DNA of 64,000 bases from Eutreptiella sp. 'Long Island Sound 2002' (GCA_964036045.1 OZ038390.1:35774974-35838973); one strand, 5' to 3'. Counted from the stretch's first letter, positions 29,401-39,426 are shown. Numbers and translations: made by a program. The notes: a model not told the origin generated them from the letters alone.

Positions 29401-30771
29401 TGGGGGCTGACCGTCACTGAAGACCTGCCTCCCGCTGATGCGGAGAAGTATGTCTTCAAACGGTTCAGGTACCGCCTGCCGGAAGTGCTCGGAGAGCTAT
29501 ACTTCTTGGCGACCAAGGAGGGGAAAATCAAGACCCTCAAGGAAGCCAAGAAGTGGCTCAACGAGCAGGAGCGGGTGGACGCTCCGCAGGTGGCGGCCAA
29601 GCGCTGGAAGTCCATCAAGCTTGAGCATGATGGACGGGAGATCCGCCTACGAGAGTGGCGAGACTTCCGAGGGAAATACACCCTCTTCCGCCGCAACGTG
29701 GAGGATTGGAACGAGGGTGACGAGCAGGCTCGCCTGCTCTCCATGCTGCCGGAAGCATGGATCAAGAGGGTCACCAAGGAGGAATCCAAGAGGGCCAAGT
29801 CCAACCACACGGTCAAGATGATGCTCCCCAAGGAGTATCATACGAACGTGGTGGCTTGGGCGAAGAAGAACGTGGCCCGGGATGTCAAACGGCACTCCCT
29901 GCGGAACGCTCTTCTCATCACCGTCTCGGGCGATCGCGAGAAGACCGCGATGTGGCGCCTTGACGATTGTGAGTTGAGCGGCCAGACCATCCGTCTGCAG
30001 CCCATCCCGGCGCGGATGAGCTGCGACGAGATCCTGGAGTGGGTTGGCGAGGAAGTACTCAAGGAGTACCGAGACCTCCACCAGACCCGCGGGTTGAGGC
30101 CCGGCGACCGCGACGTCAACTACGTTGGCGAGGGACCTGGCGGGGAAGATGCCATGGACCCAGCGGGAGCCGGCGGCGATGAGACTCTCGTCGACGATGA
30201 CGACGACGATGAGCCCGCCGAAGTGGCTGTTTGTGCCTTCGTGGCCAGGAACCTGAGCTCGGGGAGCAAACCGGGAAACTGGAAGCCCCTGCAGCAAGGT
30301 TGGAGGAAGCAGGAGAAGAGGGACCCTCGCCGCATTGGCGACCCTCCGCTGTCCTTTGGGGAGTTCATACGAGCTCACCCTCAGGGCTGTTTCGTGTGTT
30401 ATGGGAGGAAGAAAGGCTTCAACCATGACCACCGAACATGCCCTGTCCACAAGGCCGACACGGAGGCTTACAAGAAGGCGCACGGGTCGAAGAAGCGTGC
30501 GCCCGCGGGTATCCGGGAAGCCAAGATGGAGGTGGACAAGGACGAGCTGGCCAAGCTGATGTCGTCGGTGGGGACCGAGTTGGCCAAGGAGATCCAGGAG
30601 ATCAAGCGGAACTGGGTCCCCAGGTCGGACAACAAGAACAAGGAGAACAACCAGAACAACCAGAACAAGGACAAGGACAAGAAGCCTACTCGTAGTGAGA
30701 GGAGGAAGAAGGGCGTCAACGACGTTGAGGCCGAGGAGAACACCCCCTCTTCCACAACCGACGCCCCCTAG
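26470..30771 (+). CDS. gag: Giant Gag with coiled coil and collagen-like linker
   Basis: 1,433 codons; ATG in a strong context (GCTGCCATGG), ending CCC-TAG. Order: a charged N-terminal domain (residues 1-170); an Ala/Glu/Lys-rich coiled coil of ~160 residues (about 298-455); a Gly/Pro linker with repeated GPPGG (about 590-655); a second short coil (660-730); an Arg/Pro-rich stretch; then a capsid-like region (about 948-1210, from PPMYDGNPLNLDRFLEKLDD); and a finger CFVCYGRKKGFNHDHRTC (C-x2-C-x8-H-x4-C, about 1308). The Lys/Asn-rich tail suits nucleic-acid binding. At 1.4k residues it is several times longer than a typical Ty3/Gypsy Gag. It is in frame with pol across the TAG. Confidence 0.88.
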   Translation: MVNWQEAGRLWPRPHPHAARLLRGLVWDQHYCHSHPQCEGGMPGSFELREDMGEDRLRAVEEWLRAEGYEWRFRRKRWRTWTRPDRPGEGLRPDGIEEDETPNEYPSGASINVSMWDVIEKKFPELGNERRLQGSNSASPATEKRSAGDRKRDRRWREYQESLAAEAAQGARDGTPAPSPQRANGGHHPGSTTLGDYIKVARQSKAKPRPLLLKPQQASAGPSSDVESAHRGRMPADQASSSSSAAPAQRDVARACERVCGAPCNLRVVRQRATQQNAAVEGAIGIAHEEDTEWGRGMDYHASKVAAIAAGLTAAAAHEAVAARIRATDEEARRTQEAIACKEAEVKALEEALAQERAKKEAEERAHAEATAKAQEDAAKKEAIEAARRKVAEEKAKTEAELAALEAQKAQLQQAREAEAARAREEAEVRAAAATAAAMEEAEAKLHRETPPGGSRVETLRKLFEGDASSRMTLDEADTGSSGSSGTTAHRRRKGKGKTPERPRRPTGGHPHDSDPFFTASDGDERGRRHRQVVAWTGGGGGDVPMEGEDEDPPPPYRSSESSETETPRLGNMDEDDDMDFGITRPSSDPPRRPGGDPPGPPGGGPSGPPGGRPPSGPPGGGPPGGGGPPGPGGPGGGPPGGPPGDPDDPPGNGDPDTTWRWIVYLRRRVFSLECEVDTGKVEMARISGVAARAQKELDIARAETKSLTNVVSGLQGRLDALEARGSVGSDHPPLESGSSDDGWGPGPGPGRPHAPGGAPRSRPSASAPSLTAPSHHSAGRRNERVPPGSGSEEWRDEWLSADYHNRRAPPRTPVRPRRPAPAPVPIPRAGGRYGGLRDEVPRGDVEWDVGEGEDLDLDLEEFDISPPRGVRREAAERSRRRRDEDAYMDAVRREHFGSAYVEEPRRSHRGSMEEMDVAAVGVRGRGRWEPRSTSRPAFMVSKAADAAVWEDLKDIKPPMYDGNPLNLDRFLEKLDDWGLTVTEDLPPADAEKYVFKRFRYRLPEVLGELYFLATKEGKIKTLKEAKKWLNEQERVDAPQVAAKRWKSIKLEHDGREIRLREWRDFRGKYTLFRRNVEDWNEGDEQARLLSMLPEAWIKRVTKEESKRAKSNHTVKMMLPKEYHTNVVAWAKKNVARDVKRHSLRNALLITVSGDREKTAMWRLDDCELSGQTIRLQPIPARMSCDEILEWVGEEVLKEYRDLHQTRGLRPGDRDVNYVGEGPGGEDAMDPAGAGGDETLVDDDDDDEPAEVAVCAFVARNLSSGSKPGNWKPLQQGWRKQEKRDPRRIGDPPLSFGEFIRAHPQGCFVCYGRKKGFNHDHRTCPVHKADTEAYKKAHGSKKRAPAGIREAKMEVDKDELAKLMSSVGTELAKEIQEIKRNWVPRSDNKNKENNQNNQNKDKDKKPTRSERRKKGVNDVEAEENTPSSTTDAP

Positions 30772-30778
30772 CGGAGCC
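30767..30778 (+). promoter_or_regulatory. Putative gag-pol amber readthrough context
   Basis: CCTAGCGGAGCC spans the gag stop. UAG followed by CGG is a known leaky-stop context in several viruses, and 11 of 12 bases match the equivalent site of the unrelated-looking minus-strand element. The frame continues open for 870 codons after it. Confidence 0.55.
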
Positions 30779-33384
30779 CCTGCAGCCAAGGGCCCCAGCT
30801 AGGGCGGTCGCAGGATGGTGACGTGGGAAGCGCCGAACCATCCCAGTTGGGAGTCGATAAGCACAAGGGGACTGCCGCGGGCGGAAGGCCCAGTCCGGCG
30901 CCCAGTCGCGGAGGCGGGGTGAGGGCAAGTGAAGGCACGAACCCTTGCACCCGTCCGTCCTTCGCGACCAAGAATGTGTTTGATGTACTACAGGATCTAT
31001 CCGAGAGTATCGGAGGATCACCCGGACCGCAGCTGGATGCTGCAGATGGGCAGCCTGAGCCCATTGTCCACGACCTGCACCAGTCGCTTGTGGAGCTTCT
31101 GGAACGGCCGGAGATCCTGAGTTTGCACGCCGTGCGCCGTGTCGGTCGCGAGCGGCAGTTGCATCTTAAGGTCCGTGCCCTATGCGAGGAAGTGGAAAAG
31201 GTTTTCGACGTGTTGGTCGACACGGGAGCTCAAGTCAGCTTGGTCAAGGCTGGCCTACTTCCACCAGAGTGTCTGACCGACAGTCGGAAGCCTGTCAGGC
31301 TGAAGGTGGCGAACGGCCAGTACATGGTGGGAGGCACGAAGGAAGCGGCCATTGGGCTGCAGTTCGTGAACCATCGTGAGCTGAGCCGCCCAGACCTCGG
31401 CAAGGAAATCCTCCTGCACGGTAGCTTCTACGAGGCCGAGATGGACTGGGACATGATCGTCGGGTACGACTTCATGATGGAGACGGACTCCGGCGTCCTC
31501 CCGGCCGTAGCCTCCATGACCCTGTACCAGGACTACCAGCTCTCGTGGCTTTCGTCACCTGAGCACCATGTGGAATGCCAATGGATCCACCCCGAACGCA
31601 ATCAGCTCGAAGTGGCCGCGCTGGACACTGAGCCCACTGGGCCAGCAAACCAGGAGTACGGCGTAAGGCCGGAAGTGGCGAACCGAGTGGTCGCGGACCT
31701 GGGCGCGTCGGATCTGGCCCTGGATGCGTTCTCTTCAGGAACCTCCGCCCATCTGCGGGTGTGTGAGAAGTACTGGAGCGCCCAGGACTCCGCGTGGAAG
31801 AAGCACTGGGGTCCGCATCAGGGACTGATGTGGATCCATTGCCCCCGTTGGGACATTCCAAGAGCGATAGCGAAGATTCGCAAGGACCGCTCCAAGGCAG
31901 TGCTGGTTGTTCCTATGGGATGCACCGAGGAGGAAAGTACCCGACATTGGGTAGCCTCATTGACCAACATGACCTTAAACAAGGTCGTCCTACCGGCTGG
32001 AGAGAGTGTCTATCAGGACGCTAAGGGACAGCCCATGCCACCCCAGAGATGGCCAACGGAATTCCACTATGTGGATGGAGGCCTTGATCAGGCCGACACC
32101 ACGGACTTCGTGTGTGTCAACCGCATCATAGCAGAGCCCTGGCGGCAATGCTTTGCGGTTCCCCCTGTTGACATCGAAGAATCGGATTCGGAAGACCCCC
32201 TCACTGAAGAGGAGTGGGATCTGGTTCAGGGGTATATGGATCAGCCCTTTCACGACTGGGGAAACCAGCGTGAGGGCAAAGGCCAGGACAAAGCCTGGTG
32301 GGAAGTGGATTCAATCGTCTCCGGTTCCTATGACGGGAATACCTTCGTACAGAGGGTGCTGGATCACATGTCCAGCCAAGACGAGCCGCCTGGCGGTAAC
32401 CCACCCACCTACGGCGATCTGTTCCGAGGCAAGACCAGAGATGGCCCTTTGGGCCACCTGGGAAGACCACCTGAGCCGAAAGCGAGCGGGGTCGCTACCC
32501 CTCAAGTAAGCTCCGTGGTTCAAGTGCCCGGAAAAGCCAAGGCGGAGTCCGATGACTGCCCCAAGATCCAGGCATTGAGGGCCAGGCTGAAGCGGAAGTA
32601 TGGTGATACTTTCTTCAGCGGTAAGCCTGTGTTTCCCCCACCGGTGCGTGGACCGTATGGCGAGGCCAAGATACGACTGAAGCAGGACCCCCGTGTGTAT
32701 CGACACCGGGAGTTTGCCCTGAGGGGCGAGAGGAAAGAGGCCATGGAGAAGATCCTCCGTGACTTCATCCAGAGAGGCTGGCTCGAGCCGTGCCACTCCG
32801 AATGGGCCTCTCCGTGCTTCGTCGTCCCCAAGAAGGTTGCCGGTGAGTGGCGGCTCGTGGTCGACTACCGCGGCCTGAACGCCCAAACGCAGCACGACAG
32901 CTATACGCTGCCCCTCATTGAGGACATGCTGCAAAAGCAACACCGGCGGAGGATCTTCACGGTGATTGACCTGAAACATGGTTATCATCAGATGCCTCTC
33001 GCCGAAGAGTCCCGTGCCTGCACAGCCATGAGCACTCCACTTGGACCTCTCCAGTGGAAGGTGATGCCCATGGGCGTCACCAACGGCAATGCGGCTTTTC
33101 AGCGGATGCTGGAGAACCTGCTTGAGCCGGTGCGCGACTGTGCTGACCCCTTCGTGGACGACGTGATCATCGCGTCCGGGGACCCCAGCATGAGCTACGA
33201 GGAGCTCCTGGAGGCACACGAGAGGGACGTCACTCGAGTGCTGGACCTTCTGGTTCGGCACAAACTCACGGGCAGCAGTGACAAGGCCACCATTGCGGTA
33301 AGCGAGGTGGTCTTCGCTGGCCACGTGGTCGGGAACGGGCAGCGAAAGCCCATACCTGGCAAGGTGGCTGCGATTGAGCACTGA
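30772..33384 (+). CDS. pol: Pol N-terminal part: protease, methyltransferase-like segment, RT
   Basis: Continues in phase from gag after TAG; no ATG is needed if readthrough operates. Protease motif VLVDTGAQVSLV and second signature WDMIVGYDF. Next is the degenerate counterpart of the methyltransferase-like segment: LALDAFSSG, then LMWIHCPRWDIPRAI where the other element has NPPF, then KAVLVVPMG, so the catalytic motif is lost. RT follows with WRLVVDYRGLNAQT, FTVIDLKHGYHQMPL and FVDD in place of YxDD (about codon 793). The frame stops at TGA (33382-33384), immediately followed by TAA, just after RT, then resumes in phase. The double stop is best read as inactivation. Confidence 0.88.
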   Translation, partial: RSPCSQGPQLGRSQDGDVGSAEPSQLGVDKHKGTAAGGRPSPAPSRGGGVRASEGTNPCTRPSFATKNVFDVLQDLSESIGGSPGPQLDAADGQPEPIVHDLHQSLVELLERPEILSLHAVRRVGRERQLHLKVRALCEEVEKVFDVLVDTGAQVSLVKAGLLPPECLTDSRKPVRLKVANGQYMVGGTKEAAIGLQFVNHRELSRPDLGKEILLHGSFYEAEMDWDMIVGYDFMMETDSGVLPAVASMTLYQDYQLSWLSSPEHHVECQWIHPERNQLEVAALDTEPTGPANQEYGVRPEVANRVVADLGASDLALDAFSSGTSAHLRVCEKYWSAQDSAWKKHWGPHQGLMWIHCPRWDIPRAIAKIRKDRSKAVLVVPMGCTEEESTRHWVASLTNMTLNKVVLPAGESVYQDAKGQPMPPQRWPTEFHYVDGGLDQADTTDFVCVNRIIAEPWRQCFAVPPVDIEESDSEDPLTEEEWDLVQGYMDQPFHDWGNQREGKGQDKAWWEVDSIVSGSYDGNTFVQRVLDHMSSQDEPPGGNPPTYGDLFRGKTRDGPLGHLGRPPEPKASGVATPQVSSVVQVPGKAKAESDDCPKIQALRARLKRKYGDTFFSGKPVFPPPVRGPYGEAKIRLKQDPRVYRHREFALRGERKEAMEKILRDFIQRGWLEPCHSEWASPCFVVPKKVAGEWRLVVDYRGLNAQTQHDSYTLPLIEDMLQKQHRRRIFTVIDLKHGYHQMPLAEESRACTAMSTPLGPLQWKVMPMGVTNGNAAFQRMLENLLEPVRDCADPFVDDVIIASGDPSMSYEELLEAHERDVTRVLDLLVRHKLTGSSDKATIAVSEVVFAGHVVGNGQRKPIPGKVAAIEH

Positions 33385-33387
33385 TAA

Positions 33388-35754
33388 AAGCCCAAAACGG
33401 TCTCTGAGCTACGGGCGTATCTGGGGTTCTGCAATTACTACTCGGGGTATATCAAAATGTATGCCGAGTATGCAGCCCCCATGACGACCATGCTCAAGGG
33501 CAACCGAGAGGAGACCAAGAAGGGGTCCAAGAAGGCTCTGGTCTGGACAGCTGAGTCCGACCGTGCCTTTGAGGGGATGAAGCAGGCGCTGCTATCCGCA
33601 GTGGGTCTGCACCTCGTGGATCCCGACCGAGGGTTCGTCCTGCGCACCGACGCTTCCGACTACGCCATTGGCGCTGTGTTGGAGCAAGTGCTTGACGACG
33701 GGAGGCACGTGCCCGTGGCCTTCTGGAGCCGAGTCCTGGCGGAAGGCCAGAGACGGACGTGGACGCCCCGTGAAAAGGAGGCGTATGCCATCGTCATGGC
33801 TCTCAGGAAATGGGCCGGGTACATAGCCCTCCATCCCGTCACCGTCTGCACCGACCATCAGAGTCTGCAGTCGTGGCACAAGGAGCACGTGGACACACCC
33901 TCAGGTCCCGCCTCCCGACGGGCAAGGTGGCATGAGACCTTGGCCAAGTTCGACCTTACGGTTGTTTATATTCCTGGAAAGGATAACACCGTGGCGGACT
34001 GTCTCAGTAGGTGGGCCTATCCCGCCAGCAAGGGCATGCAGGACATCTCTGCCCATGGCGACGAGGCTGAGACCGCTGAAGCCAAGAGGATCATCGAAAT
34101 GGAGCGCCTGATGGAGGAGGAGGGTGCCAAATGCTTCGTCGTCATGGCCGCGGATGCCCCCCTCGCAACGAGGGTGAGCAGAGCGGTCAGAGTACTCGCC
34201 CCTGAGGGGTCTGAGTCCGACAAGCACCTCTTCCCGGAGTCTTGCCTCCAGGACGACTGGACCGACGACTACGCCAAGTCTGGAGCCTTTGCGGCCGAGT
34301 ATAGGGCTGTGACCGACCCTGACGACGGGCAGAAGTGGCCAAAGGGGCTGACCGAGGAAGACGGCAAGCTCTACCGGAATGGTAAGCTGCTAGTACCGGA
34401 GTCCCGGGTGCTCGAGCTGTGTGAAGCTTGGCACCACCACATGCTGCACCCAGGGGTCAAGAAGCAAGCTCTTGACATGCAGCGTCGGTTCGAGATCGAC
34501 CATATCGTTCTCTACACCGCCATCAAGAAGGTCAGGAAGGGTTGCTCGGTCTGTCAGGCCTGCAATCCCGATAACCGGAACGTCAAGGGGGAACCCCAAT
34601 GGACCCCGGTTCCTGACCAGCCCATGGAGAGCGTGGCCATGGACGTCTTCTCCATGCCCGAAGTGCACATTGGCAAGGAGACCTTTGACTGTGTGGTTCT
34701 CTGTGTGGACCGCCACAGCGGCTACGTTGTAGCCGTTCCGGCACGCAAAAAGGGGTTGCTTGCCAGAGAAGTGGCAGTCATGATGATTCGTCATTGGCTG
34801 ACCGTCTTTGACATCCCCCGCACCATTTGCAGTGACCGAGGGCCCCAGTTTACTGGTGGCTGGTTCAAGGCTATGTGTTCCCTCATGGGAATACGACATG
34901 CCAAGAGCGTCGCCTATCTCAGCCGGTCTAACGGCCGTGCTGAAGTGGCTGGACGGCAGCTGTTCGAGAAGCTGCGCAAGATCCACATCACCAATCCACG
35001 GCGGAACTGGTTTGAGGAGATGTGGCCTGCTCTGAAGGCCCATCATGACACCCCCACACCGGGCGGTTTGTCCCCTCACCAGATTCTGTTTGGCAGGGAC
35101 CCCCTGGGTAGGGGACTTCCCTTGTCTGGTGATGGCATGGCTATGGATGCCAAGGAGTTCTTCGCGCGGCAAGAGCAAACGGCGCGGGACATCCGCCAGC
35201 AGCTCGAGAAGGAGCACGCTGAGCGTCAGAAGTCCGCCCCGAGCTCGACAGCGCAGAAGTTCAGGGTGGGAGACCCGGTGTGGGTGATCAGACCCCGCCC
35301 CATGGGCACCCACCGCACCAAGACCTGGTTCACACCCGGCGAGGTGGTCCGCAGGATTGGTGAGGACACCTACCGCATCAAGGTGGGTCACGGACAGTTC
35401 CGGGAGCGCCACGAGAGTCAACTCCGTGTGCGGGAACACGACCTCCGTGGCCGACATGTGTCCCTGGACTACGCCAAACATGAGGCCGATTCGGACGACG
35501 ACTATGCTGAGCAGGACGACTATACTGTCGAGAAGATCCTGGCTCAGCGTCCGAAGGCCTCGGCACCCGGAGGTCTGGAGTTCAAGGTTCGTTGGCGAGG
35601 CTATGGGCCGTCCCACGACACCTGGGAACCCGTCTCCTCGTTTGTGCCGCGGGTCAATACTCCCTTCATGGAGTACATCCGCAAGCACAAGACCAAGATC
35701 CACGTTTCGGACTTGGCAGCACTCACCCGGGCGATTGCAGCCAGGGGTGCCTGA
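33388..35754 (+). CDS. pol: Pol C-terminal part: RNase H, integrase, chromodomain
   Basis: Same frame as the RT part, resuming after the TGA-TAA pair with SELRAYLGFCNYYSGYI, the normal RT thumb/connection sequence. RNase H shows LRTDASDYAIGAVLEQ, EKEAYAIVMAL and VCTDHQSLQSW. Integrase has an HHCC finger (WHHHMLHPGVKK, then CSVCQAC) and D,D,E residues in AMDVF, CSDRGPQFTGG and NGRAEVAG. A C-terminal chromodomain (DYTVEKILAQR, KVRWRGYGPSHDTWEP) marks it as a chromovirus, expected to bind modified histones and bias integration. Final stop is TGA. As it stands this part cannot be made as one Pol with RT. Confidence 0.9.
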   Translation, partial: KPKTVSELRAYLGFCNYYSGYIKMYAEYAAPMTTMLKGNREETKKGSKKALVWTAESDRAFEGMKQALLSAVGLHLVDPDRGFVLRTDASDYAIGAVLEQVLDDGRHVPVAFWSRVLAEGQRRTWTPREKEAYAIVMALRKWAGYIALHPVTVCTDHQSLQSWHKEHVDTPSGPASRRARWHETLAKFDLTVVYIPGKDNTVADCLSRWAYPASKGMQDISAHGDEAETAEAKRIIEMERLMEEEGAKCFVVMAADAPLATRVSRAVRVLAPEGSESDKHLFPESCLQDDWTDDYAKSGAFAAEYRAVTDPDDGQKWPKGLTEEDGKLYRNGKLLVPESRVLELCEAWHHHMLHPGVKKQALDMQRRFEIDHIVLYTAIKKVRKGCSVCQACNPDNRNVKGEPQWTPVPDQPMESVAMDVFSMPEVHIGKETFDCVVLCVDRHSGYVVAVPARKKGLLAREVAVMMIRHWLTVFDIPRTICSDRGPQFTGGWFKAMCSLMGIRHAKSVAYLSRSNGRAEVAGRQLFEKLRKIHITNPRRNWFEEMWPALKAHHDTPTPGGLSPHQILFGRDPLGRGLPLSGDGMAMDAKEFFARQEQTARDIRQQLEKEHAERQKSAPSSTAQKFRVGDPVWVIRPRPMGTHRTKTWFTPGEVVRRIGEDTYRIKVGHGQFRERHESQLRVREHDLRGRHVSLDYAKHEADSDDDYAEQDDYTVEKILAQRPKASAPGGLEFKVRWRGYGPSHDTWEPVSSFVPRVNTPFMEYIRKHKTKIHVSDLAALTRAIAARGA

Positions 35755-37214
35755 TCAGCGCCCTGAGCTCTCCCCTGATGCGTTTTGAGCGCTTGTGAGG
35801 CCGACGAATCGTCCCTTACTTGCTTGCTCTCTTCCATCTTTCGGTGACGGAGTGGCCATATACCCCCCCCTGCTGAATCCAGAGGAGGATGGCCCCTCTC
35901 TTCTTTTATTCGTCACTCACCCCCCCTGCTGAATCCTTGGGAAACCAGGTAGGGCGACTGACCTTCATTTTTCTGAGCTCTTGGGGCCTTGAAGCCCATA
36001 CGACGTTGCGCAACGGATGCCGCTGTCATCGGCATTGCGATTTTTGAGTGTGTGGTCTGGTTCCATGGCATTTGCGGAATCCAGACCAGTCGACGTGTGT
36101 CTCGAGACTATATATGGCCTGAACTCAGGCGTTTTCCTGTCCACCCTCCTGCATTGCCTTATCCTGACCGTGGCGTGGTTTGGCGCTCTGTCCAGAGCGT
36201 GTTTACACGCCTATTTACCCAGATTATTGCTTGTTTTTCTGCCCTCCAGGATATGTGCATCTGTATGTTAAGTGTCATCAGCCCATCGCTGAGGGATGGA
36301 CTGCTTTTCACCACGAATCGGGATACAGAGGCGCCTTGAGTCGCCGTGTACATATTATTACAGCCTGGTCCAGCCTGGACCAGTACTTGATTACATGTTC
36401 TTCTGCTTGAGTGCCTGTGATACCGTGTTGCCCTATTCGCTGTGATGTGTGGAGATCCTGATGGCGCCAGGCGGGAAGCCCAGTTGCCTGACTACACTCC
36501 CAGCGGTCCGCCACTGTCAGTCCCAGTGTGAGCCTACCGATTCGCAGACGCACTTGCATTCGGATGGCGGCCTCCGGTGCTCCTGACCTCGGTCAGTCTG
36601 CCTGGGAAACTGGTGGTTTGAGGAGTCGACGCCTCCGCCCACACTGCATGAGGACTCCCTCATGTATGGCCTTCGTGGCAGTAGGGCGAGGGAAAAGACG
36701 GCCTTGATGCCCGATCCCTTCAGGAGGAGTTCCCTTAAGATCTGGGGTTCTTAAGGAGTTCGACTATGGCACTCTGGACTCGCGTCGTATGGATATGGAC
36801 ATGGTGCGCCCGAGGAAGGACCCGTGGGGACTCTCCCCAGTCGGCGGGCCTTGGGAAGCTTGGGGTAGCCTGATGGATCTTTGTGGTCGCTCTCGACTTG
36901 TGGGACCACCTCGGTCGTCGTGTGTCGCCTATGTTGGCCGTGTATGCCACTACCACTGTGGTGGTGACCGTAGCAGCCGGCACCCGGTGCGCCTGGTATG
37001 GGTTAACGGGTCCTTTGGATGCCGAACAATCGCCGCCAGGACCCGGGACTTGATACTTGATACTATACATGTGCTACGAGCTTATACAGCATCATACCTA
37101 TCTTACTGTGACTCACTGAATGAGGATGTGACACCCCCCCCCCCTTTCAGGAAGTGGTCCTGGGTACCCGCTGCCATGCGTGGGTGTTATCGAGCCCCCC
37201 CCAGGGTTTGCTCT
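35755..37214 (+). other. 3' untranslated region of plus-strand chromovirus
   Basis: About 1.46 kb with no credible ORF. CCCCCCTGCTGAATCC occurs twice (near 35866 and 35923), a short internal duplication. Confidence 0.5.
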
Positions 37215-37225
37215 AAGGAGGGGGG
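37215..37225 (+). promoter_or_regulatory. Polypurine tract of plus-strand chromovirus
   Basis: AAGGAGGGGGG directly precedes the TG of the 3' LTR, fixing the LTR start. Confidence 0.85.
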
Positions 37226-39426
37226 TGAAGCGGTACCCAGAACCCCATGGCCAGGTTACGGCATACAACCGGTCCACTAACCCCATGTACGGAAGTGTTC
37301 CGTGCCGTAAAGCCCCGCATCGGCAACCGATGCACCGCCAGCGGAGATTTGTGTATCAGAATATCAGGAATCAACAGGGTTTTATTTTCATATTGTTTCC
37401 GTCAATTTTTACGCTTCCGTTCTGATACTCACTGTTTTGACTGCTGGCGGTTGGATCGCGACTTTACCGTAACCGCCAGTTTAACTGTAATTAATGGAAA
37501 TTTTAACGCTATCCGCGACGAAGGCTCCAAAGCCTTCAGGAGCTGCATGGATGCTTCCGCAATTTTCACATTCTACACTCGCAACCTTAATCCGAATTTT
37601 TCAGGATGTCGAAATCGGATTTTCGACTTCGACATCCCCGCACTTGATTTGACCTCTTTCGAGTGGACCTACGTGCTTCCCTATGCACGAATCAACTTTC
37701 CTTTTATCTTGCCCCCCATTTGACTCAGAGATATGGGCAAAACAAAGTTGATTCGTGAGGCCACTTGTGAGGGTCGTATCTTGTGCCGCTTGCGAGTATT
37801 GACAATAAGGAAACGTGGGACGTATTCACAATACTCCCGACGTAATTTAGGAAGCCTTATATGCCTTGCGTTTCCACACGTGCGCGCTAGTGTAATGGAT
37901 CATGGTCAAGAGGGTAGAGTTTGCGTTATAACTCTTTGGCCATGACATTGCGTGCGTTAAGATAACTTTCGAGTGTAGCGCGCAAGTGTTGGTGTTGCAT
38001 AGGAACTCTCCTTGAGTTCCTATGAGCGATAGACACAAAGTTATGCCCTTGGAGGGGCATGACATATCGTGGTGGGAGCTGCCTTTTTGGGCAATATGTG
38101 GTATGTGCCATGTGTTGTGTTGCGTGCCCATTTGGCGGGTCCATTACTCCAAGCCAAGCCCGCCAATGGACCTCATATTGTGCAAGCCCCTTCTCCATAC
38201 TCCCCACGATCAATGGCAAGCCTAACCTTCGTGAAGGGAAGCTTGTGTGGTGAACCCGAAGCGATGCGTTGGGAGCAAGGTGTGTGTTTTACAATTTTCC
38301 ATATTTTCGTGTGCCCACTTGGGAAGTAGCGCTCGTAACCTTTCAAGGCGCCCCAAGTGGAGCACATATGTGGGATCGAAGGTCATTGGTGTCAAGTCAT
38401 TGTGTTTAGAAGGATTAAGTGATTGCACGATCCAAGCCAAAGATATTATAATATAATTGTGCACCTTTCAAGGCACTTTTGGGTGTGCTTGTGCCAATTT
38501 TGCCGTTTTTGGCCCGTCATGATGTCAAGTGGCGACCGTGTATCTCAACGTTGCGCTCAATTGACATCATGACCCAAGTATGATATGAGGGTACATACTT
38601 CGGTGCCCAACATATCTTGGACCCGGCCAATAACTCCTCTTAGGCTTGGCATACCGTGGCCGCCATGTTGGCGATTTGGGACTATCCCAAATCATGGGCT
38701 CACTTGGCGACCCTGCCATTCCCAATATCGGAGGAGTTGGGCGACGCCCAAAAGATATGTTGGACCAATATGACTTGATACCAATCCTATGGCACACTCC
38801 GGTCCGAGTCGGGCATGTGCCTCATTTGCCCCAACCATGAGTGTGCGCATTTTTGGCCATTTTGAGCAATTTTCCACTTTTGTTGCCCGCCGTGCACTAT
38901 GTTCTAACCCTCGTGCACGCCGGACGCATGGACCAATGGACCATATATGACATGGGTGTTATGGGTAATGGTCCCCATGGTCCACACACCACGTGGGCGA
39001 AGCGGAGTCCCCTTCGTTAAGGTGCTAGCCCAAAGTGAGTGTGGGCAATTTTGCAATTTTGGCATTTGTGGACCCAATTGGGATCGTCACCACGCCAAGT
39101 GGCATGGAGATCTTTGAGAGCCAAGGGCATGGGAGTCTCCGTTGGACTCCCGGTGGATCGCGTATGGAATGGCGGATCCGATCTCCTAGCCGGCGTGGAG
39201 ATATACTATTGGGAGCACACTGAATTTTGGCTCATTTCAAGCAGCCAAAATGACCCCATTTTGGGACCCCAATTTCCCCCTTCCGTGTGGTCAATTGGCG
39301 GCCCCATTTCTCTAAGCCCATAGGGAGCCCGGACCTAAATCCAAGTTGTACACTCAGATATAAGCCCTAGGTCCTGCCTCCTACCCTGTGAGCCATTGGC
39401 CTTACCTTGGCCGGGCGAGCCACGCG
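37226..39426 (+). repeat. 3' LTR (2.2 kb) of plus-strand chromovirus
   Basis: Direct repeat of 23078-25278 at a constant offset of 14,148 bp, so no indels accumulated, only substitutions. Confidence 0.9.

Larger units (their letters stand above)
23078..39426 (+). mobile_element. Large Ty3/Gypsy chromovirus (plus strand), older, with nonsense lesions
   Basis: About 16.35 kb. Two ~2,201-bp direct repeats (23078-25278 and 37226-39426) flank a 5' leader, a giant gag, pol with protease, RT, RNase H, integrase and chromodomain, and a polypurine tract (37215-37225) directly before the TG of the 3' LTR. By eye the LTRs differ at about fifteen to twenty sites, so this copy is older than the one at 5.2-16 kb. 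Pol is broken by adjacent TGA and TAA codons at 33382-33387. I could not confirm a target duplication or a tRNA primer site; the LTR right end is within four bases (CA at 39422, or 39426 by repeat extent). It sits inside a TGC-rich satellite. Confidence 0.92.
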
